DNA from: JACMLD01 sp044227095
GTDB lineage: Bacteria > Bacteroidota > Bacteroidia > Chitinophagales > Chitinophagaceae
DNA length: 64,000 nt
Direction of reading: 5' to 3'
Assembly: GCA_044227095.1 (NCBI GenBank)
Contig: JBGAFV010000001.1
Span: forward strand, 4,650,001 to 4,714,000
A model generated the notes under the pieces. That model was not told the DNA's origin and did not search any database. It saw only the letters and a list, made by a program, of their open reading frames with translations. The first letter of the stretch is position 1, and each line of letters begins with the position of its first letter. The position numbers were made by a program, and so were the translations under genes. Below are positions 1 through 8,754 of the stretch, piece after piece.

Positions 1-1
1 C

Positions 2-892
2 GTAAATAACGGAAGGGTAAAACGTGTAGGCAGTCTTCCTTACATTAATGAAGGGCTGGGCTATCTTGAAAACAGTTATACGCAAAGTTCTGTTATCAAC
101 TTTAATGCTGCAGTAAGTGCACAAGGCAATACAGATGCAGCTGCATTGGCTAACCGCAATTTGTTGCAGGTTGCCAATTTGCCAAACGCATCTCCAGAAA
201 AAATAACTTCTTTTGAAGTTGGTTATAAAAGTGTTTTGCTGAATAATAAACTGGTTGTTGATATAGATGCTTACATCAACACTTACAAAGGCTTTCTTGG
301 CCAGGTGCAGGTATATGTGCCAACAGGAGAAACTGTAGGTTCTGATGCTTCTGTTCTTGCAATGCTTGACAGGAACCGCGATGCAACTTCTGCAACAAGT
401 ACAACTGCTGCCAGCAAGGGGCAAGACAGGTACCGGGTATATACAAACGCAAAAAATACGTATCACAATTTTGGGTCTTCGCTCGGTGTTACCTACAATT
501 TTTATAAAAAATACACCATTGGGGGAAATGTAAGTTTCAATAAAATGAAGACGAACACCAGTGATGATATTTTTGTAACCGGTTTTAATACGCCACAGTG
601 GAATACCAATATTTCATTTGGCAACAGGGAAGTTGTAAAAAATGTTGGCTTTAATGTAGTATGGAAATGGCAGGATAGCTTTTTGTGGGAAAGTCCTCTT
701 GTAACCGGAAACATAGCCGCATACAGCACTATAGATGCACAAATCACCTATCGTGTGCCAACTGCTAAAGCAACAGTGAAACTTGGTGGTGCAGATATTT
801 TTAATAACCGCTACCTGCAATATGCAGGCGGCCCAACAATTGGTGCGCTGTATTATGTAGCCGTTACTTTCGACGGATTGTTCAACAAATAA
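2..892 (+). CDS. TonB-dependent receptor, C-terminal part (5' end outside window)
   Basis: The reading frame is open from base 2, so the start lies upstream of the window and only about 296 C-terminal residues are visible. Alternating aromatic and polar stretches typical of outer-membrane beta strands run throughout. They include the segments around FEVGYKSVLLNNKLVVDIDA and a terminal block ending with a barrel strand (YYVAVTFDGLF) that fits the last strand of TonB-dependent receptors. It would act as an outer-membrane transporter energised by TonB. The substrate cannot be told from this part. A strong hairpin with a T-run follows directly. The downstream DUF2490 gene is separately transcribed. 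Family assignment is from the overall pattern, without sight of the plug domain. Confidence 0.8.
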   Translation, partial: VNNGRVKRVGSLPYINEGLGYLENSYTQSSVINFNAAVSAQGNTDAAALANRNLLQVANLPNASPEKITSFEVGYKSVLLNNKLVVDIDAYINTYKGFLGQVQVYVPTGETVGSDASVLAMLDRNRDATSATSTTAASKGQDRYRVYTNAKNTYHNFGSSLGVTYNFYKKYTIGGNVSFNKMKTNTSDDIFVTGFNTPQWNTNISFGNREVVKNVGFNVVWKWQDSFLWESPLVTGNIAAYSTIDAQITYRVPTAKATVKLGGADIFNNRYLQYAGGPTIGALYYVAVTFDGLFNK

Positions 893-918
893 TTAACGAA
901 TTTTAATAGAATTAAAAC

Positions 919-948
919 GCCTGCATAAACAATGCGGGCCTTTTTTTT
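919..948 (+). terminator. Rho-independent terminator after the TonB-dependent receptor
   Basis: An 8-bp stem (GCCTGCAT with ATGCGGGC, one wobble pair), a 5-nt loop and eight consecutive T residues lie 27 bp after the stop codon. Confidence 0.85.
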
Positions 949-962
949 AATTTCTTTGCAAC

Positions 963-1718
963 ATGAAAAGAACCCTTCTTATTATTTGCCTGCTGGCAGC
1001 AGGCCATGTTATGCTTTATGCCCAAACTACTAAAAGCACTGAGCATGTGCAACAAATATGGCTTGGCTATTTAAACCAAACCCGTTTTAGTAATAAATGG
1101 GGCATGTGGACAGATCTTCACCTTCGTACAAAAGATGATTTTACCAATAACTTTTCCCAGGCTATTATAAGACTTGGCCTTACTTATTATATTAATGACA
1201 ACACGAAACTGACATTGGGCTACGGCAATATTTTTATTTTTCCGGGGGATAACCATAGCCAGGTAACACGTCACGAACACCGTCCCTGGCAGCAGATACA
1301 GTGGCATACAAAGTATACGAAGACACGCATGATGCAATGGATAAGGCTTGAAGAAAGATACAGGCAAAAAGTTTTGAACGATTCAACAATTGGTGAAGGT
1401 TATAATTTTAACTGGCGCCTGCGTTATAATATCTGGTACGAAGTGCCATTTGTTAAAGATGGTGCTGCGCCAAAAAGCTGGTCGTTTATTCTTAATGATG
1501 AAGTGCATATCAACTTCGGTAAAGAAATCGTTTATAATTATTTTGATCAAAACCGCTTCTTCCTGGGTTTTAAATACCAGTTTTCTAAAACCAGTAACAT
1601 ACAGGCCGGCTATACAAATGTTTTTCTGCAATTAGCTGCAGGCAATAAATACAGGAATATAAATGGCGCAAGAATTTTCTTCTTTCAAAATTTTGACTTA
1701 AGAAAGAAAGCGAAATAA
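963..1718 (+). CDS. DUF2490 family outer-membrane beta-barrel protein
   Basis: This is a 251-residue protein with an N-terminal signal peptide (about residues 1-20, ending near YAQ). The mature part is rich in aromatic residues and resembles the DUF2490 family of small Bacteroidota barrels. Recognisable features are a WTDLHLRT-type strand, HRPWQQIQW and RLEERYRQ. Members are predicted outer-membrane barrels of unknown role. The ATG sits only a few bases after a CTTTGC block, so its leader is very short or absent. It follows the receptor's terminator and faces the DoxX-like gene on the other strand, only 2 bp away. Function is unknown. Confidence 0.75.
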   Translation: MKRTLLIICLLAAGHVMLYAQTTKSTEHVQQIWLGYLNQTRFSNKWGMWTDLHLRTKDDFTNNFSQAIIRLGLTYYINDNTKLTLGYGNIFIFPGDNHSQVTRHEHRPWQQIQWHTKYTKTRMMQWIRLEERYRQKVLNDSTIGEGYNFNWRLRYNIWYEVPFVKDGAAPKSWSFILNDEVHINFGKEIVYNYFDQNRFFLGFKYQFSKTSNIQAGYTNVFLQLAAGNKYRNINGARIFFFQNFDLRKKAK

Positions 1719-1720
1719 GC

Positions 1721-2845
1721 TTATTTTATTTTTTCCTCCTTTAAATGTATTTCTACATCCTGTTTACCCATTGTACCATTTATATTCATACTGGCATTAG
1801 CATGCAGGTTTGAAATACTTCCGGAAAGTGTATCATGCATGGATGCGGGATATCTCCATGCAACACTCAACTTTTTTGTTTGTTCATTAAAACGGTAATT
1901 CCCAATTAATCTTTTGTTTTGGTCATTGTATTCAAATATGCAATCGCCATTCTGGTCAAAATAAACTACTGACAATACACTGTCTTTGCATAAAGAAGAA
2001 TTTATTTTCTGACCATTAATGCTCAAATCGGTTACTGCATACCTGCCATACAAGGAAGGGTTGCTTTCGGGAAAACGATATGTTGCAACAAGTGCAACCG
2101 GAATAAATATAGCTGAATACCGTAAAATATTTTTAGTTGACCCGTTTTTGAAATTAACAGATGGCAAGTTGCTTTTAACCTTAAAGAAGAATGCATACAA
2201 CATTTTGTATTCAGTAAAGAGAAAATACAATAAAGCTACCAGCAAAATGATTGCATGTATAAGCTGGCCAAAATCCATGTCGTAAAAATAATTTAGGAGG
2301 GTAATATTAATCATAACTGGCAGCAAAACAAATACACCAACTAGCTTTGTTCTGCTAAACAATAATAATATAGCACCAACAACCTGGCTTGTGCCGAGAA
2401 ATATTACAAAACCAAATGAATGGGCGAAATAAGCAAACGTAAGATCCTGCCCGGAAAGATTACTAAATGGGAAATCTAACAAACCCAGTGGCATTGAAAA
2501 TTGCAGGTGAAAATATTTTTGCAGGCCAAACATAATGAGATCAAAAGCAACACCGTAACGAATAACAGCTTGCCAAAAGGCCATGCTTAAAGAAGCTTTA
2601 CCCACATCTTCGTTTTTCTGAAATGCCCATTTAAAAGCGTAGAATAAAGCAATTAATAAAATAAGTGCAGTAAGCGTAAAAATAACTGGCGGGCTTATCC
2701 ATCTTAAAAAAAATCTCCCTGCAATTCTAACAAATGTGGCGGCACAAACTAATCCAGCTATAAAGCAGACAATAAATTTTTGAAAACCTGGTATATGCAT
2801 CAAAATAGATTTAGGACTATTGATTAAAAAATCAACAGATTCCAT
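1721..2845 (-). CDS. DoxX-like multi-pass membrane protein
   Basis: The 374-residue protein has about seven hydrophobic segments in its first 240 residues, followed by a soluble C-terminal domain of roughly 120 residues. The membrane part contains a DoxX-like stretch (IRYGVAFDLIMFGLQKYF, then a SFGFVIFLGTSQVVGAILLL helix). The C-terminal part is predicted beta-rich and may be extracytoplasmic (QNGDCIFEYNDQNKRLIGNY). DoxX-family proteins are small membrane proteins linked to respiratory or redox functions, but no activity can be given here. The gene is convergent with the DUF2490 gene, and the block upstream of its start is full of palindromic repeats. Family call is moderate. Confidence 0.55.
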   Translation of the reverse strand: MESVDFLINSPKSILMHIPGFQKFIVCFIAGLVCAATFVRIAGRFFLRWISPPVIFTLTALILLIALFYAFKWAFQKNEDVGKASLSMAFWQAVIRYGVAFDLIMFGLQKYFHLQFSMPLGLLDFPFSNLSGQDLTFAYFAHSFGFVIFLGTSQVVGAILLLFSRTKLVGVFVLLPVMINITLLNYFYDMDFGQLIHAIILLVALLYFLFTEYKMLYAFFFKVKSNLPSVNFKNGSTKNILRYSAIFIPVALVATYRFPESNPSLYGRYAVTDLSINGQKINSSLCKDSVLSVVYFDQNGDCIFEYNDQNKRLIGNYRFNEQTKKLSVAWRYPASMHDTLSGSISNLHANASMNINGTMGKQDVEIHLKEEKIK

Positions 2846-2864
2846 AAATCATATTGCATACGCG

Positions 2865-3060
2865 GAACAGGCCTGAAAGGCCTCAATAATAATAGCCACG
2901 GGTTTCACCCGTGGCTATTGAAATCCACAATCATAGCAACCCTGAAGGGGTTGATTATTAACTTTGATATTTATTCAACCCTTGCAGGGTTGATTGGTTT
3001 ATTGTTACAGCCGCCATGGGTTTTACCCATGGCTATTGAAAATTTATCCCTTCGGGATAA
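2865..3060. repeat. Cluster of REP-like palindromes
   Basis: Within about 200 bp there are five hairpins: 2891-2919 (perfect 13-bp stem AATAGCCACGGGT, 3-nt loop), 2937-2953, 2976-2992 (CAACCC with GGGTTG), 3013-3033 (GCCATGGGT stem) and 3044-3060 (TTATCCC with GGGATAA). The opening GGCCTGAAAGGCC palindrome recurs at 3149 and at 37443. No coding frame is supported. The arrangement is that of REP/BIME-type extragenic palindromes. Confidence 0.75.
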
Positions 3061-3143
3061 TTACTATACACAGAAATAGATTTATACACCAAGGTTAATC
3101 AATAAACATTGTATTGCTAATGTATGACGCATTACGCAGTTTT

Positions 3144-3231
3144 AAACAGGCCTGAAAGGCCTGAACAATAATAGCCACGGGTGAATCTCATGGCTATTGA
3201 CATCCACAATCATAGTAACCATGAAAGGGTT
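3144..3231. repeat. Second, decayed copy of the REP-like cluster
   Basis: This is a direct partial copy of 2865-2950. It has the same GGCCTGAAAGGCC palindrome, then AATAGCCACGGGT with a now mismatched return arm (CTCATGGCTATT), then a decayed CAACCATGAAAGGGTTG hairpin. The substitutions break the stems, so it looks like an ageing copy. The rest of the 2846-3416 gap holds a further degenerate dispersed repeat and no gene that I can support. Confidence 0.7.
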
Positions 3232-3260
3232 GAATAAAATGGAAGCCTATGCCTGCGAGC

Positions 3261-3330
3261 TTAATATAGATATGCTGTACAAGTGAGTGACACAACAATG
3301 ATGCACAGTACTACAAGTGCTGGTTCACTT
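3261..3330 (-). repeat. Degenerate copies of a dispersed ~45-bp element
   Basis: The stretch TACAAGTGAGTGACACAACA (3278-3297) aligns with the reverse complement of elements at 16093-16139 and 43410-43455, with about one mismatch every four bases. A second partial copy (CAGTACTACAAGTG) follows at 3305. No function is known to me. Confidence 0.45.
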
Positions 3331-3416
3331 ACAATTCTTCTTTCCGAAACATAGCTTTTGTACAGGTAGCTGTGATGCCTCCTGCGCCGGCATAACAAAG
3401 AAAAGAAGGATGCTAC

Positions 3417-5951
3417 TTATATCACCCCACCCATATGTGGATCGGTAAAACTATTCTCTCCTGTTTCTACATGGCCTGCATATCGCTTTTCAAATGTGGT
3501 ATTGCCTTTTACCCTTACGGTAAAATCGTACCAACCATGTGTTTTAGAAAGATCAAGTATTAAAGCAGATTTTTCATTTGATTCGCCGGCTTTGAGTGCT
3601 ATTATACGTTGACCGGTTTTATATGCATTGTCTGTAATTTCAACAACAAGTCCGTTGTTAGCTGTATTTGCCAAAACAAGAGATAAATTTCCAGTAAACT
3701 TGTTGCTGCTGATTTTATTCTTTGCATAACCAACCGAAACACTTAGCAAAGGATCATTAGCATTTCCTTTAAACTCCCTGAAGAAACCATTGGGCCCGTG
3801 CAGGCTTATATGATAGCTATTGCCGGAAAAATCTGCTATATCCCAACTATCTGAAAGTGTATCTCCGGCAGCAGCAGCATAGTTTCTAATACTTACATTT
3901 TCTCCCGTATATGCATACACGTAAAAAGGAGAGCCTGAAGATTTTTCTGCGAACATATTTTTACCAGCAGAAAATTTTATTTCAACTGATTTTTTATCAT
4001 TGCTTAACCCGCCATCAGCATACAATTCATAAGGAATAGCACAGGCAGGACGTATGCCTTTCTCCTGCACCGGCATTGCATCTCCAACCGGCATTCGTTT
4101 ATTAATAGCAGCTATTGTTTCGGCCTGCAGTGGCCGGTAACCTGAAGGATCTTTTTTAAACTTAGCATTGTACACACTCTTTACAAAACTCTTTTTATCT
4201 ACAAAAGTTGGCAAAGGAATTTTTTCACCGTCATATGGCTTGAATACCGAAGAGAGATCTCCGCAAACTGTGCGGCGCCATTGCGAAATATTTGTTTCCT
4301 CAATTTTTTTATTGAATTTGTTGCTCAAAAATTTTTCGATAAACTGAATGATGGAAGTATGATCAAAAACCTGCGAACAAACCGCTCCGCCCCTGCTCCA
4401 GGGAGAAGCAATAACAAGCGGCACACGATAGCCTAGCCCTATTGAACTTTCCCGGGAATGTTTTTCATCATACTTTTTCATGTCTTGTGCCAGGGTAACG
4501 TATTCAACAGGTGAATTGATCTTATCTGAAACAAAACCAGTTTTTTTATCTGCGGGATTAGGTGCGGTAAATGGCGGCATATGATCGTAATAGCCATCGT
4601 TCTCATCGTAACAAAGAATGAAAATAGTTTTCTTCCACACTTCTGGTTTCTTTGTAAGAATATCCATTACTTCGGAAACATACCATGCACCATACCAGGG
4701 TGCGCCGGGATGATCGGAAAAATTTTCAGGGCTTACAATCCATGAAACACTAGGCAGACTACCATTGTCAACATCATTCCTGAACTGGTGCAACACATCA
4801 CCTTTGGGGACTTTCATTTCTCTTGTTGCAGTGCCGTCTGTGTACACAAAAGTTTCAAGCTGACGATAATGCACATCTTTATTGTTTATGCTGAATGCTT
4901 TCTGGTGCAGGTTCTTCTCACGTTGCGATAACTTCTCAAAATTCTCTGCAGTATATTTCTTAACACCCTCCTTCGCCCTGGTTAACCATTTCTCTTTATC
5001 ATTGATATCGCCCTGTATTTTTTTGTATTCGGCTGAACCTGCGTCGGCTGTTTTTAATTTTTCTTTTAGCGCAGCTATTTCACCCGGAAGTGTTATAATC
5101 AATTTGCTGATATGATTGCGGTAGGATTCAGCAAAAAATACATTGTATTGAGAAAAGAACTCAATAGGGTTATCCGTAAAATTAGAAAGCCATGCATCTT
5201 CATCTCCGTTTAACCCGGAAGCAAGACTGATTTCGTTTTGATATATCTTCCATGAAATACCGTTTTCTTCCAGCCGTTCAGGAAATGTAGGCCAGCTTGC
5301 GGGTATAAAATGATCAACATCTTCATTACGTACATGGGCAAACGAATTTTCATTTGCTTCCGGCCTAACAGTACCCGTCCATAAATACAGGCGGTTAGGT
5401 GTAGTACCCGTAAGTGATGAACAGAAATTTTGATCACAAACAGTAAACGCATCTGCCAGTGAATAATAGAAAGGAAGATCTTCGCGGTTATAATAGCCCA
5501 TGGTTAATGGAACTTTTGCAAAACCTTTATGTCCGGATGGTTTTGCTATTAGCCATTTATCGTGTTTGCCGCCATTTCCTGCATCTACCTGGTTGCCCCA
5601 GGAATGCGGTAAAGAACCAAGCCATGTAGCATTGGTATCTTTTATGTTTAAACGAAAAGGTGCAAAGGTTTCTCCTTCAGCATTTTTTTGCAGCCATACC
5701 AGGTTTTTATCCTGCTTTACAATTGCCCTGGGATCATTAAACCCACGTACCCCCTGCAATGTTCCGTATGTGTGATCAAAAGAACGGTTTTCCTGCATCA
5801 GTATCACTATGTGTTCTGCATCCATGTATGTAGAGCCCACAGCAGGATTAATAGCCATGGCCTTCATAACGGATTCTGGCAAAACGCCAGCCAGGCCTGC
5901 ACCCCCAGATAACATTGCAGCTTTTTTTATAAACTCCCTTCTTGTATCCAT
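3417..5951 (-). CDS. Phosphocholine-specific phospholipase C (Tat-exported)
   Basis: This 844-residue protein has the full length of the bacterial non-haemolytic/haemolytic phospholipase C family, which cleaves phosphatidylcholine or sphingomyelin to phosphocholine. The N-terminus is a twin-arginine signal (RREFIKKAA, residues 4-12). The phosphoesterase domain begins at once, with HIVILMQENRSFDHTYGTL (ENRSFDH at 54-60) and later SWIVSPENFSDHPG and ILCYDENDGYYDHMPP. The last 200 residues look like the two beta-rich repeats usual in this family. An insert rich in Lys and Glu near residues 275-345 looks helical. The gene is divergent from a nucleotide pyrophosphatase/phosphodiesterase family gene, suggesting joint turnover of phospholipids or phosphodiesters, perhaps for phosphate. 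The start at 5951 places the Tat motif correctly. Confidence 0.9.
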   Translation of the reverse strand: MDTRREFIKKAAMLSGGAGLAGVLPESVMKAMAINPAVGSTYMDAEHIVILMQENRSFDHTYGTLQGVRGFNDPRAIVKQDKNLVWLQKNAEGETFAPFRLNIKDTNATWLGSLPHSWGNQVDAGNGGKHDKWLIAKPSGHKGFAKVPLTMGYYNREDLPFYYSLADAFTVCDQNFCSSLTGTTPNRLYLWTGTVRPEANENSFAHVRNEDVDHFIPASWPTFPERLEENGISWKIYQNEISLASGLNGDEDAWLSNFTDNPIEFFSQYNVFFAESYRNHISKLIITLPGEIAALKEKLKTADAGSAEYKKIQGDINDKEKWLTRAKEGVKKYTAENFEKLSQREKNLHQKAFSINNKDVHYRQLETFVYTDGTATREMKVPKGDVLHQFRNDVDNGSLPSVSWIVSPENFSDHPGAPWYGAWYVSEVMDILTKKPEVWKKTIFILCYDENDGYYDHMPPFTAPNPADKKTGFVSDKINSPVEYVTLAQDMKKYDEKHSRESSIGLGYRVPLVIASPWSRGGAVCSQVFDHTSIIQFIEKFLSNKFNKKIEETNISQWRRTVCGDLSSVFKPYDGEKIPLPTFVDKKSFVKSVYNAKFKKDPSGYRPLQAETIAAINKRMPVGDAMPVQEKGIRPACAIPYELYADGGLSNDKKSVEIKFSAGKNMFAEKSSGSPFYVYAYTGENVSIRNYAAAAGDTLSDSWDIADFSGNSYHISLHGPNGFFREFKGNANDPLLSVSVGYAKNKISSNKFTGNLSLVLANTANNGLVVEITDNAYKTGQRIIALKAGESNEKSALILDLSKTHGWYDFTVRVKGNTTFEKRYAGHVETGENSFTDPHMGGVI

Positions 5952-6104
5952 ATTGAATAATATTGTTCTTTCAGGATTTAACTGTAAATATCAAGCACAG
6001 TCATTAGATGCTGAAATTAATAAATTGTTATAATATCGCTTAAAAAAAATCGAACCGGCATATGGCCAAATCTTATTACTTTGTATGGTTGTAAATAGAA
6101 ATCA

Positions 6105-7370
6105 ATGAAACCGATATTACTTTCACGTATGCATTTGCGTTATATTGTTGCTGTACTTTTTAGTTGTCTTATTGCGCAGCAATCAGTTTACGCCCAGCAA
6201 AAAATAAAAAAAACAGTTTTTATTATAGCAGATGGCATTCCTTCTGATGTAATAGAAAAACTGGCAACTCCCAATTTGCAGGCAATTGCAAAACAGGGTG
6301 GCTATACCCGTTCTTATGTGGGTGGCGTAAAAGGCACTTACAATCAAACGCCAACAATATCTGCCGTGGGATACAATAGTATACTGACAGGAGTTTGGGT
6401 TAATAAGCACAATGTATGGGATAATGATATTGCAGCACCCAATTATAACTATTCAACAATTTTTCGTTTGTTAAAAGAACAATACCCAAATAAAAAAACA
6501 GGTATTTTTTCCAGTTGGGAAGACAACCGCACAAAATTGGTGGGTGATAACTTTGCAGCTACAGGCAATATAAAAGTTGATTATACTTACGACGGACTTG
6601 AACATGATACAGTAAATTATCCGCACGATAAGAACAGTAATTACATGAGCAATATTGATGAAAGTGTTACGCATAAAGCTGCTGAAGTGATTCGTGAAAA
6701 AGCACCGGATCTCTCATGGGTATATCTTGAATATACAGATGATATGGGGCACAAACATGGCGATAGCCCCGAATTTTACAATGCCATTAAACTGGCAGAT
6801 AAACGCATTGGCTATATCTGGGAGTCTGTTAAATACAGGCAACAACATTTTAATGAAGAGTGGCTGATAATTGTAACAACAGATCATGGTCGTGATTCTG
6901 TTACTGGCAACGGCCATGGGGGACAAAGCTCACGTGAACGTGCAAGCTGGATTTTTACCAATGCAAAAAAACTTAATCAACAGTTTCATGCGCCACAGTC
7001 ATCCGTAACCGATATCATGCCTTCTGTTGAAAGGTTTATGAACATTACCCCAGCAAGGGATAAAGCTTTTGAGATTGATGGCTTACCTTTTATTGGAAGC
7101 CTTTCTTTTATAACACCACAATTTAAATACAACGACAACCAGTTGCAAATTACATGGCAGGCGATTGATAACACTGGCCCGGTAAAAATATGGCTTGCGC
7201 TTTCCAACAATTTTAAAACTGGTGGCAAAGATGAATACGTATTATTGGGAACTGTTCCGTTGTCTGCACAAAAAGCAAGCTTTAATCTTTCAGGAAAGCC
7301 ATCTTCATTTTATAAAATTGTACTGGAGGCGAAAACCAATTCAGCTAATTATTGGGTGGAGAAAAAGTAA
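6105..7370 (+). CDS. Type I phosphodiesterase/nucleotide pyrophosphatase family protein
   Basis: The 421-residue protein has a cleavable signal peptide (residues 1-30, ending VYAQQ), so it is periplasmic or secreted. It belongs to the alkaline phosphatase superfamily. The first metal ligand is in IIADGIPSD (Asp43). The nucleophile region is QTPTISAVGYNSILTG (residues 81-96). Further metal ligands are in YTDDMGHKHG and TTDHGRD, and a late GHGG motif is present. These two-zinc enzymes cleave phosphodiester or pyrophosphate bonds in nucleotides or choline phosphodiesters. The last 80 residues form a beta-rich extension. The divergent neighbour is phospholipase C, so a lipid-derived substrate is plausible but not shown. 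Met9 is an alternative start that would give a shorter signal peptide. Confidence 0.85.
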   Translation: MKPILLSRMHLRYIVAVLFSCLIAQQSVYAQQKIKKTVFIIADGIPSDVIEKLATPNLQAIAKQGGYTRSYVGGVKGTYNQTPTISAVGYNSILTGVWVNKHNVWDNDIAAPNYNYSTIFRLLKEQYPNKKTGIFSSWEDNRTKLVGDNFAATGNIKVDYTYDGLEHDTVNYPHDKNSNYMSNIDESVTHKAAEVIREKAPDLSWVYLEYTDDMGHKHGDSPEFYNAIKLADKRIGYIWESVKYRQQHFNEEWLIIVTTDHGRDSVTGNGHGGQSSRERASWIFTNAKKLNQQFHAPQSSVTDIMPSVERFMNITPARDKAFEIDGLPFIGSLSFITPQFKYNDNQLQITWQAIDNTGPVKIWLALSNNFKTGGKDEYVLLGTVPLSAQKASFNLSGKPSSFYKIVLEAKTNSANYWVEKK

Positions 7371-7419
7371 TCGTTATTGCGAATTGCTATGAAATTGATT
7401 TGCGTTACAACGAATAACG

Positions 7420-7486
7420 GCGATGAAGCAATCCCGACTTAAAACTGCAAGCTTCTTGATAAAATAAAAACAGGTTGCTTCACCGC
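7420..7486. repeat. Inverted repeat between convergent genes
   Basis: GCGATGAAGCAAT (7420-7432) is an imperfect inverted repeat of GTTGCTTCACCGC (7474-7486), with a 41-bp spacer. It sits between the convergent phosphodiesterase and epimerase genes. It has no T-run suited to a classical terminator, so it is probably an extragenic palindrome. Confidence 0.5.
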
Positions 7487-7497
7487 GTAGGATTGAT

Positions 7498-8706
7498 TTA
7501 TTGCAAATTGTTATTGCGGCTCGCAATGCGTTGTATAATTTCCAAACATGCCCTGCTGTTATGATAAGGGCATTTCCATAAACCAATTTTATCTTTGTCT
7601 TTCATTATAGAATAATCAGCTTCTACTCCCCAGACCCATTCTCCATATTGCTTATCAAGAATGTATTTTCTTGTAAACGCCCAGCTATTAAGCGACAATC
7701 GCAGATACTTTTCATTACCACTTATCTCCCAGGCGTTATAAAAGCCAATCATTGCTTCTGCCTGTGGCCACCAATGCTTTTCTTTAATCATTATATGCTG
7801 CTGCGTATCAAATTCATACCATAAACCTCCATCTAAATCTACACCTTCAATTGCAGCATGGGTAATCAATAATGCATAATCTTTCATCTTATTCACCCAA
7901 AAATCATCTTTAATTATTTCGGCGCATTGCTGCAACAGCCAGGCAGCTTCAATATCATGACCATAAGAAATTACATCAGGTTTTGCTTTCCAGTGCTCAT
8001 CAAAAAAGAGCAGCAAATGACCGGTATTTTTATCAATCATGTATTTGTCAAAGACTTCCAGCAGTTGCACAATTCTCTTGCGAAGCAAATCATCAGGCCA
8101 TTGTTTATACAGGTTGGCATATGCTTCAATGATATGAAGATGCGTATTCATGGTTTTCTTTTCATTGGCATCTTTTTCACTTAAACGCAAATCGCCCAAT
8201 GGCTGCCAATCCCTGTCAAATGCTTCGTAATAGCCTAATTTTTGTTCATCAAAACTTTTAGCTTCAATTAAATTAAAAAGCTGAATAGCATGATCAAGTA
8301 CAGACGGCAATTGTACTGCTTTATAATACTCGCTTATGCCATAGAGATAAAATGCAATTCCATACACCTGTTTACGACTATTCAGCATATTGCCATTGCT
8401 GTCTACAGACCAATAAGCACCATCATATGTTTTGTCTGTGAAGTAATCAAGAAGATATTGATATGCCCTTTGTGCAATTGCTATATATTCATTTTGCCTG
8501 GTAAAATTGAAAGCAGCAGAAAAAGTCCATAAAATGCGGGCATTTAATACAAGTCCTTTTGGCGAATTATCATCAATGGTATTGTTATTACTAACACTGC
8601 CATAAAATCCACCGCGTTTATTATCTATACTATTTTTTATCCAATATTGCAGAATATCATTCAATTCATCCGTTAGTTCTTCAGCATATTTTTTCAATTC
8701 ACTCAT
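7498..8706 (-). CDS. Cellobiose/mannobiose 2-epimerase (AGE family)
   Basis: This 402-residue cytoplasmic protein belongs to the N-acylglucosamine 2-epimerase superfamily and matches the cellobiose 2-epimerase branch. Key stretches are RGGFYG (31-36), the TMNTHLHIIEAY block (185-196, His191), SYGHDIEAAW with His250, HWWPQAEA, and KCPYHNSRA near the C-terminus (His382). The paired histidines act as acid/base catalysts in this family, which interconverts the reducing-end glucose and mannose of beta-1,4-disaccharides. Gene order with GH130 phosphorylase, symporter and GH26 mannanase points to beta-1,4-mannobiose as substrate, giving 4-O-beta-mannosyl-glucose for the phosphorylase. It is the last gene of the minus-strand operon that begins at the mannanase. 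No signal peptide is present. Confidence 0.9.
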   Translation of the reverse strand: MSELKKYAEELTDELNDILQYWIKNSIDNKRGGFYGSVSNNNTIDDNSPKGLVLNARILWTFSAAFNFTRQNEYIAIAQRAYQYLLDYFTDKTYDGAYWSVDSNGNMLNSRKQVYGIAFYLYGISEYYKAVQLPSVLDHAIQLFNLIEAKSFDEQKLGYYEAFDRDWQPLGDLRLSEKDANEKKTMNTHLHIIEAYANLYKQWPDDLLRKRIVQLLEVFDKYMIDKNTGHLLLFFDEHWKAKPDVISYGHDIEAAWLLQQCAEIIKDDFWVNKMKDYALLITHAAIEGVDLDGGLWYEFDTQQHIMIKEKHWWPQAEAMIGFYNAWEISGNEKYLRLSLNSWAFTRKYILDKQYGEWVWGVEADYSIMKDKDKIGLWKCPYHNSRACLEIIQRIASRNNNLQ

Positions 8707-8754
8707 TGCACCTGATTTTCAATCACCGCTACATTTAATAACAACATACCAGTG

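Noticed and set aside
4882..5115. Antisense frames inside the phospholipase C gene (also 5500-5912)
   Set aside because: They lie on the strand opposite a conserved gene and lack any family features.
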